Assembly (NCBI GenBank): GCA_002392915.1
Contig: DGHQ01000059.1
Coordinates: 158,028-222,027, forward strand
Direction: 5' to 3'
From: Bacteroidales bacterium UBA3844
Lineage (GTDB): Bacteria > Bacteroidota > Bacteroidia > Bacteroidales > Paludibacteraceae
DNA length: 64,000 bases
Shown here: positions 49,943-60,084 of the stretch, one piece after another
Numbering within the stretch: position 1 is the first letter of the stretch
Layout: the number at the start of each line of letters is the position of its first letter
Made by a program: the position numbers and the translations under genes
Notes under the pieces: generated by a model
The model's input: the letters and a program-made list of their open reading frames with translations, nothing else
Databases searched by the model: none
What the model was told of the DNA's origin: nothing

Positions 49943-50200
49943 AATTTTAACGTGAGTCCGACGAATTTTAATCTGTGAATCTTTTTCCACTTTCAGATTG
50001 AATTCTCACCTCTTTTTCTCATAAAAAAGACATAGCACTTCTCTGTAACCATTGTGTCTCTGTGGTTTTATTAAATTTATGTGCTCGCCTACGGCTCGCA
50101 CGTGGAAAGGGGTTAGGACGTTCCGTCCTTAACAATCCTCATTTATGACACTCCAACTATCTTTTTAATTTCGTCGAATTCACGTTAATTTTAAAATTTA
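49943..50200. repeat. MITE-like repeat with terminal inverted repeats
   Basis: Ends AATTTTAACGTGAGTCCGAC (49943) and, inverted, AAAATTAACGTGAATTCGAC (rc of ~50175-50194) pair as terminal inverted repeats. Inside are a GTGCTCGCC/CTCGCAC hairpin and AGGACGTTCCGTCCT-type hairpin. About 200 bp of it recurs inverted at 60379-60577, and the hairpin core at 52811-52870. Confidence 0.7.
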
Positions 50201-50234
50201 CAAAACAGATGTTTCTGACAATCTCGTCTACATT

Positions 50235-51074
50235 TTACTCAAACTCATAATCCCTGCGATGCAATTTGCACCACTTTATGATCCTATCCTTGTCTGCCTG
50301 TGTAAAAGAGACATATCTGTTTCTTCCGACATTACGCACATACTTGTTGAATGCAAACGCATCCGGGAATCCCTTCAGTCGGTCCACAAGGAAAAAACTG
50401 ATGAAATAGACAACGTCGTCATACTCAATATCACCGTTGTAGTCTTTATATACAAAATACTGGTTTTGATGGTTTATTATGAAATCCAAAACACAGTCGC
50501 AAAACCTTCGGTCTGGGAAACGTCCGCAGATGAGTGGCAGATATTGTCCGATAGCAATTGGAATTGTCTTATTCACCGTCGAACATCCCCTCATAGAATT
50601 TTCCCACTGATCTGCGATTTCCTTGTCGCCAAACTCAAACAAAATCGATTCATATAAATTCTTGCCTCGCTTATCACTCTTTTTGAACCACTCCTTCACA
50701 AGCGGCACATACGACTTATCATTGAAATATTTCAGATAGGTGAGGATTCGCGTCTCATTATATTGTACAGACGCGGTATCGAAAATTCTTTTTATCTGCG
50801 GTTTGGAAAAGTCATACGGAGTAGCGACGAGGGTGATGAATTTCAGAAAATCGTTGGAGGCGACGCCGATGCTGTCGATATAAAAATCAATCACACCAGA
50901 CTTTATCACTGGGTCGTCCAGATCAAACCGAACCTTCAGACTATCAATGAAAAGAGTATCCCTATCAACGGAGTCTGCATAGACTGAGATGGGGCAAAAA
51001 GTCAACGTCGCCAACAACAGCGACAATAGTTTATTAAATATTGTAGTCCTAAGTTTTATCAAGTCGCAACTCAT
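50235..51074 (-). CDS. Exported protein of unknown function
   Basis: 279 residues. A hydrophobic N-terminal stretch (LLSLLLATLTFCPISVYA, about 16-34) is a likely signal peptide, though the start could be a later Met/Val. The mature part is helical (HEAT-like alternation of short helices, e.g. TRILTYLKYFNDKSYVPLVKEWF) with several Cys. Family not recognised. Confidence 0.65.
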   Translation of the reverse strand: MSCDLIKLRTTIFNKLLSLLLATLTFCPISVYADSVDRDTLFIDSLKVRFDLDDPVIKSGVIDFYIDSIGVASNDFLKFITLVATPYDFSKPQIKRIFDTASVQYNETRILTYLKYFNDKSYVPLVKEWFKKSDKRGKNLYESILFEFGDKEIADQWENSMRGCSTVNKTIPIAIGQYLPLICGRFPDRRFCDCVLDFIINHQNQYFVYKDYNGDIEYDDVVYFISFFLVDRLKGFPDAFAFNKYVRNVGRNRYVSFTQADKDRIIKWCKLHRRDYEFE

Positions 51075-51435
51075 TAGAAATCTCTTTTCAAACGAAAAAT
51101 CCCCCGACCCATATTACATTCATACAAGTCAAGAGATTGAGCCATGATGCCAGCGTAATAAATGAATTTTTATTCACCAGACATAATATAAAAGCGGAGA
51201 AAAGCACCGTCTTTCATTTTTACACTGCAAAAATACAAAAAAATTGAATATTATGAAAATAAGATATCTAGTTTGTGGTGACGGAAAAAATACCGATTTC
51301 TAGGTATCACATATACCGATTTTTGCAACCCGATTGCATAAAGCCATCGTTAATTTTGCATCATAAAATATTGATTGACCAACTCAGGTTCATGTCTAAA
51401 TAACAAACTAATATTGGCAAAAAAATAAAAACATA

Positions 51436-52044
51436 ATGAACGCAGAGAAAGAACTAAAGAAAAAAGACTTTTTTAAGGCTGAAATCAGCAATCATTTTTC
51501 GGATATAGACACCGAAAATATTTGGCATGAGGCTGCTAAAAGGCTTCAGACAATGTATGACAATCACAAAAACCTACCCAAGGGAGTGAAAAGGCACACT
51601 GACGGATTCATTTTCCCGGCAGCTGCCATCTATCTAGCAATCAAAGATTACGACACAGAAAAAGCCTTTGGCATAATGCAAAAAGTGATGAAAGAAAAGG
51701 GAGAGCAGTCAGGCAAAGGCTTTGCAAGGTTTGTAAGCATACCGTTCGGCAAACGAATCTTTCTAAAAATATGGGATATAATAAGTCACAAAATGTTCAG
51801 CGAATCAGCTGGATTCAGCAACGTCTTCTATCCCAAACAAAGAGGAGAATTCCGCATGGACATCACTCGATGCCCCTACGACACCTACCTTACAGAGCTT
51901 GGATGTCCGGAACTCACACGACTATTCTGCGAGAATGACGTGTATGCATACGGCAATTTGCCAGGAATGGAATTCATACGCACTCAAACAATCGGGGCTG
52001 GCGGCTCATTATGTGATTTTAGATTAAGGATACAAAAGAAATAA
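51436..52044 (+). CDS. L-2-amino-thiazoline-4-carboxylic acid hydrolase-like protein
   Basis: 202 residues. The family core is at ~125-200: FRMDITRCPYDTYLTELGCPELTRLFCENDVYAYG then FIRTQTIGAGGSLCDF, with the conserved Cys pair and terminal Cys-Asp-Phe. Named for the ATC hydrolase of cysteine-producing Pseudomonas, but most members are uncharacterised. A TAATTTTG box at ~51351 is a plausible -7 element. The gap 51075-51435 shows no gene. Confidence 0.75.
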   Translation: MNAEKELKKKDFFKAEISNHFSDIDTENIWHEAAKRLQTMYDNHKNLPKGVKRHTDGFIFPAAAIYLAIKDYDTEKAFGIMQKVMKEKGEQSGKGFARFVSIPFGKRIFLKIWDIISHKMFSESAGFSNVFYPKQRGEFRMDITRCPYDTYLTELGCPELTRLFCENDVYAYGNLPGMEFIRTQTIGAGGSLCDFRLRIQKK

Positions 52045-52058
52045 CGAAGTCGGTATCA

Positions 52059-52715
52059 TCAGCCAACGTCTTTCAGCTTGTCGATACGCTTTATTGCCGC
52101 ACGATACATCAAAACGCAGAACACAAGCCAAACCAAGATTATAATTATCCAAGAATCGTCGTCGCCCAACGACATAAGCAATGCGTCATACGTGCCATGG
52201 AGAAGAACCGGGCCGATATACGCCATCGGATAATATATGATTTTCGACTTATGTCCGAAGCGAGCCATTCCGTAACAAAATCCCATGCAGACAGCAAAAC
52301 AGAAATGGCCGGGAACAGAGAATATCGCACGTGAGAAAGCGGTGGAGAAGAAATCCTCCTCGTCGACCAGATATAGAATATTCTCAACGGCAGCAAAACC
52401 CAAAGAGACATAAACTGCGTATACGATGCTGTCGATCGGCTCATTAAAATGCTTGTTTTTGCGTATCAGCAGCCAGAACATAAGCAATTTGGCAAACTCT
52501 TCAGGGATAGCGGCATTGAAGAAAGCGTCAAGGATAGGATCTCCAAAATCACCGAACATAGAAGTGATGCTCAGCGAAACGATTATTGAAAGGACTCCAA
52601 AGAACAAACCCTTCAACAGACAAGATGTTGGTTCCGGATGCTGACGGTCTTTCCATCCCATATAAACCAGCAACAATAATGCCGGCAAGACAGCTATAGT
52701 AAATAGTAGTAACAT
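52059..52715 (-). CDS. PrsW-family intramembrane metalloprotease
   Basis: 218 residues with about 6-7 membrane segments. PrsW motifs: AIPEEFAKLLMFW (double Glu), GFAAVENILYL (Glu), VPGHFCFAVCMGFCYG (His), and PVLLHGTYD (His). In Bacillus PrsW starts anti-sigma factor cleavage; the substrate here is unknown. Converges with the ATC-hydrolase-like gene. Confidence 0.88.
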   Translation of the reverse strand: MLLLFTIAVLPALLLLVYMGWKDRQHPEPTSCLLKGLFFGVLSIIVSLSITSMFGDFGDPILDAFFNAAIPEEFAKLLMFWLLIRKNKHFNEPIDSIVYAVYVSLGFAAVENILYLVDEEDFFSTAFSRAIFSVPGHFCFAVCMGFCYGMARFGHKSKIIYYPMAYIGPVLLHGTYDALLMSLGDDDSWIIIILVWLVFCVLMYRAAIKRIDKLKDVG

Positions 52716-52810
52716 GTTCCTAATATTTTATCTCTACAAATTTAGACGGCGACAAAGGTACGGATAAAAATGGAAAGATGGAGGAAACTAATATGCTGAT
52801 TAAATATCAA

Positions 52811-52870
52811 TTTTTCACCGCTCGCCCTTTGGGCTCGCGGAAGAGAGAGTTAGGGCGTTCCGCCCTTAAC
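52811..52870. repeat. Partial copy of the MITE-like repeat core
   Basis: CGCTCGCCC-TTTGGG-CTCGCG hairpin followed by TTAGGGCGTTCCGCCCTTAA and CAATCCTC, as in the two larger copies, but without the ~130-bp left part. Confidence 0.6.
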
Positions 52871-53013
52871 AATCCTCGTAAAAATCAATCGTATAGCAAA
52901 TTTGATAGTCAAAACTGAAACAGTTTCTTAAAAATTCATGAAACACATAAATACAACTGCAATCCTAATCCTTAATTCTTCATTCTTAATTCTTAACTTT
53001 TAATTGAAAAAAG

Positions 53014-53087
53014 TGACCCCGGCGGGATTCTAACCCGCGCTCTTCAGAACCGGAATCTGATATTTTATACAGCTAAACTACGGGGCC
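53014..53087 (-). tRNA. tRNA-Arg (anticodon CCG)
   Basis: On the minus strand a full cloverleaf folds: acceptor GGCCCCG/CGGGGTC (one G-T pair), D stem GTTT/AAAT, anticodon stem TCAGA/TCTGA with loop TTCCGGT (anticodon CCG), T arm GCGGG-TTAGAAT-CCCGC, discriminator A. 74 nt, CCA not encoded. TTTTTT follows directly, a likely terminator. No integrase or element adjoins it. Confidence 0.93.
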
Positions 53088-53353
53088 ATGCCATACCTTT
53101 TTTGATAAAGCGGTGCAAAAATATAAAATTTAACCTTCTAACGCAACCTGTTTTTTATAAAATCGGTTTATTTCTCTACTCTTTCACTATCACATTAACA
53201 CATCATATCCATATTTATCAATCACAATTACGGCAAAAATTGATTTTTTACAGACAATTTGTAAGGTAATTTTACCGATATTTAAAAAAAAGATATATTT
53301 TTGCGTATGTTTTCTTTCGCTAGAAAACTCAATAAAGTGAAAATTAAACCAAA

Positions 53354-54388
53354 ATGAAAGTTATAAAGCCGATTAACTATAAGCCCATCCTCGACATCAA
53401 GCAGACTGAGTTGGGCATCAAATGCGTGAAAGACTTTTTCGAAAGCTGTCTTTCCGCTGAGCTTCACCTTCGTCGTGTCACTGCCCCTCTTTTCGTAATG
53501 AAAGGCACAGGTATCAACGATGATTTGAATGGAATAGAACGTCCTGTAAGCTTCCCAATCAAAGATATGGGCGACCGCTGCGCTGAGGTGGTCCACTCTC
53601 TTGCCAAGTGGAAACGTATGATGCTTGCCGACTACGGTATCGAGCAGGGCTACGGTCTTTACACTGATATGAACGCTATCCGTCCGGACGAGGAGATGGA
53701 CAATCTCCACTCTCTATATGTTGACCAGTGGGACTGGGAGCGCCACATCTCTAAGGAGGAGCGTACAATCGAGTTCTTGAAAGATATCGTGAAGAGAATA
53801 TACTCAGTGATGAAAAAGACTGAATATGTCGTTTACGAACGTTATCCTCAAATCAAGCCTCAGCTTCCAGAAAACATTTTCTTCATCCACGCTGAGGAAT
53901 TGCTTCAAATGTATCCAAATCTCACTCCAAAAGAGCGTGAGAATGAGATCACAAAGAAATACGGCGCTGTATTCTTGATGGGTATCGGCTGCAAGTTGAG
54001 CGACGGAAAGAAGCACGACGGTCGTTCACCTGACTATGATGACTGGTCGTCAATCGGAGAAAACGGTCTGCCAGGCTTGAACGGCGACATCTTGGTTTGG
54101 AACCCAATCCTTGGACAGAGTCTTGAATTGTCGTCTATGGGTATCCGCGTCGACAAAGAGGCTTTGGAACGCCAGTTGAAATTGGAAGACAAAGAGAGCC
54201 GCAAAGAGTTGTATTTCCACAAGAGACTGCTTGAGGGATCCCTTCCTCTATCAATCGGAGGCGGTATCGGACAGAGCCGTTTGTGTATGTTCTTCCTTCA
54301 CAAGGCTCACATCGGAGAAATCCAGTGCAGCATCTGGCCAGAAGAGATGTACGCGCAATGCAAAGAATATAATATACCAATCATATAA
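53354..54388 (+). CDS. asnA: Aspartate-ammonia ligase (asparagine synthetase A)
   Basis: 344 residues, class II aaRS-like fold. Motifs: LHLRRVTAPLFV, GTGINDDLNGIERPVSF, KRMMLADYGIEQGYGLYTDMNAIR, DQWDWE, and GGGIGQSRLCMFFL at the end. Uses ATP and ammonia to convert aspartate to asparagine. A TATTTTTG -7 box lies ~50 bases upstream. Ends at a GAGACGCAA terminator. Confidence 0.96.
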   Translation: MKVIKPINYKPILDIKQTELGIKCVKDFFESCLSAELHLRRVTAPLFVMKGTGINDDLNGIERPVSFPIKDMGDRCAEVVHSLAKWKRMMLADYGIEQGYGLYTDMNAIRPDEEMDNLHSLYVDQWDWERHISKEERTIEFLKDIVKRIYSVMKKTEYVVYERYPQIKPQLPENIFFIHAEELLQMYPNLTPKERENEITKKYGAVFLMGIGCKLSDGKKHDGRSPDYDDWSSIGENGLPGLNGDILVWNPILGQSLELSSMGIRVDKEALERQLKLEDKESRKELYFHKRLLEGSLPLSIGGGIGQSRLCMFFLHKAHIGEIQCSIWPEEMYAQCKEYNIPII

Positions 54389-54398
54389 TAAAAATATG

Positions 54399-54429
54399 AG
54401 AGACGCAATGATTTGCGTCTCTATTTTTT
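54399..54429 (+). terminator. Terminator after asnA
   Basis: AGAGACGCAA-TGAT-TTGCGTCTCT then ATTTTTT. Same family as the porV terminator. The following 54430-54657 is A/T-rich with no gene. Confidence 0.85.
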
Positions 54430-54657
54430 ACATGTCTATTTTTACGTATATTACATAAGACGAAAACAGATAACGAGAACAGACGAAAAATATGTTCGTC
54501 GAAACATTGATTCTCACTTTGCATACATCTATTTAGTGCGAATATACTCATTACAGTTTTCAACACATTAGACTCTTTTTCAACAATCCAAAGAATAAAA
54601 ATAAAATAGCTTGTATGTTTTTTGCATTTTATCTAATTTGCAAGTCCAAATATATTA

Positions 54658-55854
54658 ATGATGAAAAAGGATTTAAGTAAAATATTGACAACCTTACTTT
54701 TGCCGAGTTGTTTCGTCATCAACGTCTCAAGTCAAGAGGCCACTTTGTCAGCTGGATCAGCGAAAGGTGGAAGCAACACACTTGAGGTCACTTACACAGT
54801 AGGTGAGGTCGTGGTTGGCTATTCCGACAACAACGCAAACGCTAAATATGTCGTGTCTAACGGCTATGAAATCGGGTTGTCCACGACTCGTCATATAATC
54901 CACTACTACGTCGCAGACAAGGAGTACGCAGCCGACACTTTCTACACAGGGGATCTGATTGTTCCAATCAACGACCCTTACGTCGGTCATGACTCGGCTT
55001 TCATAAATTGGGACAAAATTCTCCCAGAAAGAATGCCGTCGACTGATCTTATTCTCAACGCCATCGTCGACGAGAGGACATACGACCTGCAGCTTGCCGA
55101 GAATTATTGCCCGGGAGACACTATCAACATCAAGTTGTCGTCCAACTGGGCTCCGAACGATATCGAGTCGTTCTCTTTGAAGAGCAACGTCGACTCTTTC
55201 CCTATCATAACAGAAAAAAAGTTCAAGCATGAAGACGGAATTGCAATCGCATCTTTCGTTTTGCCTGCCAACTATAGCAGAGGCGGAAAGGCAGTGTCAG
55301 CCAAGATGACAGTAAACTATTTTGACGGATACAAGAAGGAGATGAAGGAATTCAGCGTCAACGTAGGATTCAGCAAAGAATTCATCCATCCAAAAGTCGG
55401 CAACATGATCACCGTCGACGATATAGGAGAGCCTGTCTACACATACCAGTGGCAGAAAGACGGTGAAAATATTCCAGGCGAGACCAACAAATTCTATCAT
55501 GAAGAAAAAGGTCTGAACGGAGCATACAGCGTCATCGTCGGCACAGATGAAGGATTGAAAACAATCTGTCCTCAGTCGCTCTACTTTGCGGCATCCGACA
55601 AGAAAGGATTCTCTACCGAAAGCGTGATCGTGAGACACGGAGAGGATTTCGAACTTACTTTGGACGGATTCAATGCTGATGAACTTAAAAAAGGTGAAGT
55701 TTTCGTATTCGACTACAAAGGAAGTATAGTGCTTGCACCTATCTCTGATGTGCAACAAACAATCACTCTTAATCTTAGTCATGTAGGCGCATACGTGGTG
55801 GCATTCACTCAGGGAAAACATAAGAAATATACAACAAAAGTCATTGTCAAGTAA
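54658..55854 (+). CDS. Secreted protein with type IX sorting-like C-terminus
   Basis: 398 residues. Signal peptide (ends INVSSQ), then the GGSNTLEVTYTVGEVVVGY segment typical of the start of Bacteroidetes surface proteins, a central beta-rich part including an Ig-like domain (TYQWQKDGENIPGETNKFYH), and a C-terminal ~75 residues (VFVFDYKGSIVLAPISD ... HVGAYVVAFTQGK ... VIVK) with the beta pattern of a type IX sorting domain. Probably exported by the PorU/PorV system encoded at 31.8-40 kb. Ligand unknown. Confidence 0.75.
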   Translation: MMKKDLSKILTTLLLPSCFVINVSSQEATLSAGSAKGGSNTLEVTYTVGEVVVGYSDNNANAKYVVSNGYEIGLSTTRHIIHYYVADKEYAADTFYTGDLIVPINDPYVGHDSAFINWDKILPERMPSTDLILNAIVDERTYDLQLAENYCPGDTINIKLSSNWAPNDIESFSLKSNVDSFPIITEKKFKHEDGIAIASFVLPANYSRGGKAVSAKMTVNYFDGYKKEMKEFSVNVGFSKEFIHPKVGNMITVDDIGEPVYTYQWQKDGENIPGETNKFYHEEKGLNGAYSVIVGTDEGLKTICPQSLYFAASDKKGFSTESVIVRHGEDFELTLDGFNADELKKGEVFVFDYKGSIVLAPISDVQQTITLNLSHVGAYVVAFTQGKHKKYTTKVIVK

Positions 55855-55867
55855 AAAAATCATCGTC

Positions 55868-58138
55868 ATGAACAAAAATATACTTAATAAAATATTATTA
55901 GCGACGCTGCCTCTTATGGCAATCAATGCAGATGCAGCCACTCCACAGAGTTTCAACTATCAAAGTGTCGTGCGTTCCACTTCTGGCTCGCCGATAGCCA
56001 ACCAGACAATTTATGTCAAGGTTGAGATTTTGAGAGACAATACCGGGATGCAGGAACTAGTGTATTCTGAAATGCACAACGCGACCACCAACGCCAATGG
56101 TTCGTTCGCCATCAAAATCGGTGAAGGAAGTGCGGCAACAGGATCATTCAATGGCATCGATTGGTCGGCAGGCAAATATGTCATCAAAACAGCGACTTCA
56201 ACAAACTCCAACTTAACTGACGCCGCAGAAGCAATCACTTCAATAAGCAGTGTGCCTTACGCATTATATTCACTCAAGTCAGCGGATAGTTTTTCAGGAT
56301 ATTGGGATGACTTGTTGGGCAAACCTGACATGTCGGAATATGCGAAAATTGAAGACGTTGCTTCATACTCAGCCGACAGCACAAGAAAAATCCTTACTGA
56401 TTACGCCACAAAAGATGACGTTTTGGATTTGCACAACAGAGGTCTGCGTTCAAGCAACTACAGAATCGACAGTTTGAAATCAGTGGTCAACGCCAATAAC
56501 TACTGGATTACAGAATTGCAGGCAGACGCTGCAAAATATGCGACAAAATCAGAAATCTCTTCTTTTGCCAAGAAAGACACTCTGTCTTCATACGCGACAA
56601 AAGCTAGTGTCAACACATTATCTAAAAACACTTCTGAAGCAATATCGGAGTTGAGCCAGACAGTGCAGACCAACAAGACACTATCTGAGTCAAACTTCAA
56701 AAACTTGAAAGAGGTCAACAAGCTATATGCGAAGAAAGACACATTGCAATATTTCATGACAAAATCAGGAATGTCGTACTACGCCACTAACGATGCTCTA
56801 CGAGCTCTTGACAAGTCAGTAGGTTCTCTTTCTCAATCTCTCAACAGCACAGACTTAAGAGCAAGCGAATTGGCAAATACAGTCAACACTCTTTCCACGA
56901 CTGTTAGCAACAACAAGAAGGAGGTCAATAAAAAGATCGAGACCATCCAAACTGAGTTAGGCAAAGTGGACGACAAAATACTGTCTTCAGAAAGAAAGGC
57001 TAAAGCTGACGACCTTGTCTTAAACAACAGGATCTCAACTAACGAAAGCAAAATAAAAGGGTTGACAGCAAAAGATTCCGTTTTGGAGGCTAACATGAAC
57101 AGCAAGACTGCTGCATTAAACACAAAGGTAGACAGCATCAGCAAGAGCCATACTACAGCGATCAACAATCTCTCTGACAAAGTGTCTGCCAATGCTACAG
57201 CATCATCAAAAGAGATGAAGAGCAAGATCGACAGTCTATCCAAAGTGATCAGCGGCAAGTTGGACACTCTTAATATTAATATAACAAAGTCAATTGACGA
57301 AGAGGTTTTCAATATTGAAAATGAAATAGACGGAATACAAAACACATTAAACAGCCATTCTTCATCATTGGCATTAAACACAACTGGACTTTCCAATCTA
57401 AACAGCATGGTGACTCAGTTGGTATCTTGGGCACAAAAAGTCGAGGCAAAAAATGATTCTTTAGTAAAAGAACTTGACAAGGCAAAGGCTAAACACCTTG
57501 CAGACAGTACAGAAGCTGATGGCAAGTACAGAGAGTTGCTAAGCAAAGTGGAGAGCCTGAACGAAGAAAACCTAACTGCTCTTATCAACCAAAAGATTGC
57601 AGCGGCATTGACAGCTGCCGGTCTTAACGGAATCAGCACTTCTGTCAGCAACTTGCAATCTAAAGTCAACACTCTCGACGGTTCTATTAACAATGAGACT
57701 AACGGATTAGCTAAAAGAGTCAGCACTCTGGAGACTTCCGTGAATGATGAAAATAGCAATGGATTAGCTAAAAAAGTCAGTGTTTTGGAAACTTCCATAA
57801 ATGATAGAACTAATGGATTAGCTAAAAAGGTTAGTGATTTAGAGACTTCTGTGAATGATGAAAATAGCAATGGATTAGCTAAAAAAGTCAGTGTTTTGGA
57901 AACTTCCATAAATGATGGAACTAATGGATTAGCTAAAAAGGTTAGTGATTTAGAGACTTCTGTGAATGATGAAAATAGCAATGGATTAGCTAAAAAAGTC
58001 AGTGTTTTGGAAACTTCCATAAATGATGACACTGATGGATTAGCTAAAAAGGTCAGTGATTTGGATAATGCTATTAACAACACAGACACTGGATTAAGTC
58101 CTAGAGTCTCAAAATTGGAAGGAAAAATTAATTGGTAA
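55868..58138 (+). CDS. Surface fibre-like protein with coiled coil and tandem repeats
   Basis: 756 residues from ATG 55868, 13 bases after the previous stop (an in-frame ATG at 55844 overlaps that gene). Signal peptide ends INADA; residues ~25-140 have the FNYQSVVRSTSGSPIANQTIYVKVEIL pattern of Bacteroidetes surface proteins. From ~160 onward it is long coiled coil rich in Ser, Asn, Lys, with YATKDDV, TKASV and LSxxV repeats like phage tail fibres and adhesins. The C-terminus has a 37-residue repeat (NDENSNGLAKKVSVLETS / INDGTNGLAKKVSDLETS). Ends in a short cap (NTDTGLSPRVSKLEGKINW). Adhesin or fibre role inferred. Confidence 0.72.
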   Translation: MNKNILNKILLATLPLMAINADAATPQSFNYQSVVRSTSGSPIANQTIYVKVEILRDNTGMQELVYSEMHNATTNANGSFAIKIGEGSAATGSFNGIDWSAGKYVIKTATSTNSNLTDAAEAITSISSVPYALYSLKSADSFSGYWDDLLGKPDMSEYAKIEDVASYSADSTRKILTDYATKDDVLDLHNRGLRSSNYRIDSLKSVVNANNYWITELQADAAKYATKSEISSFAKKDTLSSYATKASVNTLSKNTSEAISELSQTVQTNKTLSESNFKNLKEVNKLYAKKDTLQYFMTKSGMSYYATNDALRALDKSVGSLSQSLNSTDLRASELANTVNTLSTTVSNNKKEVNKKIETIQTELGKVDDKILSSERKAKADDLVLNNRISTNESKIKGLTAKDSVLEANMNSKTAALNTKVDSISKSHTTAINNLSDKVSANATASSKEMKSKIDSLSKVISGKLDTLNINITKSIDEEVFNIENEIDGIQNTLNSHSSSLALNTTGLSNLNSMVTQLVSWAQKVEAKNDSLVKELDKAKAKHLADSTEADGKYRELLSKVESLNEENLTALINQKIAAALTAAGLNGISTSVSNLQSKVNTLDGSINNETNGLAKRVSTLETSVNDENSNGLAKKVSVLETSINDRTNGLAKKVSDLETSVNDENSNGLAKKVSVLETSINDGTNGLAKKVSDLETSVNDENSNGLAKKVSVLETSINDDTDGLAKKVSDLDNAINNTDTGLSPRVSKLEGKINW
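57740..58072 (+). repeat. 111-bp tandem repeat inside the fibre-like gene, three copies
   Basis: GTGAATGATGAAAATAGC starts at 57740, 57851 and 57962, an exact 111-bp period (37 codons). Copies two and three are almost identical to copy one, with changes such as AGA/GGA/GAC after GAT. A more diverged pair of half-repeats precedes them from about 57680. Frame-preserving gain or loss of units is expected. Confidence 0.9.
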
Positions 58139-58162
58139 CTAACATTCCCAAATAAAAATTCT

Positions 58163-58196
58163 AAATCCCCGTCCTAAAAACGGGGATTTTATTTTT
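58163..58196 (+). terminator. Terminator after the fibre-like gene
   Basis: AAATCCCCGT/ACGGGGATTT stem, loop CCTAAAA, then TTATTTTT. Confidence 0.85.
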
Positions 58197-58388
58197 AAAG
58201 TCAAAAAGCGTAATGACATAACAAAATGTAAGCATAAAGACAAAATACATTTAAAATAGAAACCACAACATCAATTTTCGCTTACACTTTTTAACATTCA
58301 TCGAAATTCACAAAGCATATTTCTAATTCTAGATATCACATTTTCCATATTTTGTAATTTTGCAATGTTATTAATATCATAGAACGAA

Positions 58389-60005
58389 ATGAATACTAAG
58401 TACATTTTTGTCACTGGAGGCGTGACATCCAGCCTCGGCAAAGGCATTATAGCTGCATCATTGGCCAAGCTCTTGCAATCGAGAGGTTTGTCCGTCACTA
58501 TTCAGAAGTTGGATCCCTACATCAATATCGACCCAGACACTCTGAATCCGTACGAACATGGAGAATGCTACGTCACAGTGGATGGAGCTGTGACAGATTT
58601 GGACTTAGGCCACTATGAAAGATTTTTAGGTGTTGAGACATCGCAAGCCAACAATATCACCACAGGACGCATCTATCAAAATGTCATAAATAAAGAGCGA
58701 CGCGGTGATTACCTAGGCAAAACAGTGCAGATCATCCCACACATCACCGACGAGATCAAGCGCAACATCGTGGCACTCGGCAGCACTAAAAAATATGACA
58801 TCGTCATTACAGAAATCGGAGGAACTGTGGGCGACATCGAGTCTCTGCCATACATTGAGGCTGTACGTCAGTTGAAATGGGAACTTGGCGACGACTGTGT
58901 GTGCATACACCTTACTTACGTCCCATACGTGGCTGCCGCAGGAGAGTTGAAGACCAAACCGACACAACATTCCGTGAAGCATCTGTTGCAGAACGGTGTG
59001 CAGCCAGATGTGCTGGTGCTTCGTACAGAGCATCCGTTGAACGACGGAATGAAAGCCAAAGTCGCGCTGTTCTGCAACGTGGCTAAAGATTCGGTCATCG
59101 AGTGTATGGACGCCCCCACCATCTACGAAGTGCCCCTCATGATGCACGAAGAGGAGATGGACATTGTGGTGATGAGACACTTGCACCTCGACACATCAAA
59201 AGAACCAGATCTTGCCGAATGGAAAAACTTCCTGACAAGATTCAAGAATCCACAGAAGACTATAAAGATCGCGTTGGTAGGCAAATATGTAGAATTGCCA
59301 GACGCCTACAAATCAATCAGTGAAAGTTTTGTCCACGCTGGAGCAGCCAACAATGTGAAAGTGGATCTTCAATATATCCAGAGTGAGAATATAGACGAAA
59401 GCAACGTCGCAGAAAAGCTTGCCGGGATGAGTGGCATTCTCGTCGCCCCTGGATTCGGAGGCAGAGGAATAGAAGGCAAAATCACAGCTGTCAGATATGC
59501 CAGAGAAAACAATATCCCATTCTTCGGCATCTGCCTTGGAATGCAATGCGCGGTGATTGAGTTTGCAAGAAATGTGCTTGGCTATAAAGACGCGAACTCA
59601 GCCGAAATGGACACAAAGACGACACACAAAGTGGTGGATTTGATGGAGAGCCAGAAGAACATCACAGGAATGGGCGGAACTATGAGATTGGGAGCATATC
59701 CATGCGAAATAAAGCCAGGCACATTGGCAGAGAAAGTGTATGGCACGACACACATTTCCGAGCGTCACCGCCACAGATACGAGTTCAACAACGACTATCT
59801 TGCAGAGTATGAGGCAAACGGAATGATCGCATCAGGTATGAATCCAGACAATCATCTGGTGGAAATTGTGGAAATTCCGTCGCACAGATTTTTCATCGCC
59901 GGACAATTTCATCCTGAATTGCAGAGCACAGTGTTGAAACCGCACAAACTTTTCACTGCTTTTGTGGCGGCAGCAAAAGCGTTTTCAGAAGAAGTTAACG
60001 AATAA
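58389..60005 (+). CDS. pyrG: CTP synthase
   Basis: 538 residues. Synthetase domain starts MNTKYIFVTGGVTSSLGKGI with the P-loop-like SSLGKGI; glutaminase domain has the nucleophile loop FFGICLGMQCAV (Cys) and HPE near the end (GQFHPEL). Converts UTP to CTP with glutamine. A TAATTTTG -7 box lies ~30 bases before the start. Followed by a 13-bp terminator. Confidence 0.97.
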   Translation: MNTKYIFVTGGVTSSLGKGIIAASLAKLLQSRGLSVTIQKLDPYINIDPDTLNPYEHGECYVTVDGAVTDLDLGHYERFLGVETSQANNITTGRIYQNVINKERRGDYLGKTVQIIPHITDEIKRNIVALGSTKKYDIVITEIGGTVGDIESLPYIEAVRQLKWELGDDCVCIHLTYVPYVAAAGELKTKPTQHSVKHLLQNGVQPDVLVLRTEHPLNDGMKAKVALFCNVAKDSVIECMDAPTIYEVPLMMHEEEMDIVVMRHLHLDTSKEPDLAEWKNFLTRFKNPQKTIKIALVGKYVELPDAYKSISESFVHAGAANNVKVDLQYIQSENIDESNVAEKLAGMSGILVAPGFGGRGIEGKITAVRYARENNIPFFGICLGMQCAVIEFARNVLGYKDANSAEMDTKTTHKVVDLMESQKNITGMGGTMRLGAYPCEIKPGTLAEKVYGTTHISERHRHRYEFNNDYLAEYEANGMIASGMNPDNHLVEIVEIPSHRFFIAGQFHPELQSTVLKPHKLFTAFVAAAKAFSEEVNE

Positions 60006-60042
60006 ATATCATATACAATTTATCTCACACTAATATCTGTAC

Positions 60043-60084
60043 AAAATCAGCGTTGACGGGAATCCATCAACGCTGATTTTATGT
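60043..60084 (+). terminator. Terminator after pyrG
   Basis: AAAATCAGCGTTGA pairs with TCAACGCTGATTTT around CGGGAATCCA; T-run is the right arm itself. Also usable by the leftward gene. Confidence 0.85.

Noticed and set aside
50259..50657. Plus-strand frame of 132 residues
   Set aside because: Antisense shadow of the exported protein gene 50235-51074, which has a signal peptide and normal codon use.
53014..53087. tRNA-Arg as attachment site of an integrated element
   Set aside because: No integrase, no repeat of the tRNA 3' end and ordinary chromosomal genes on both sides.
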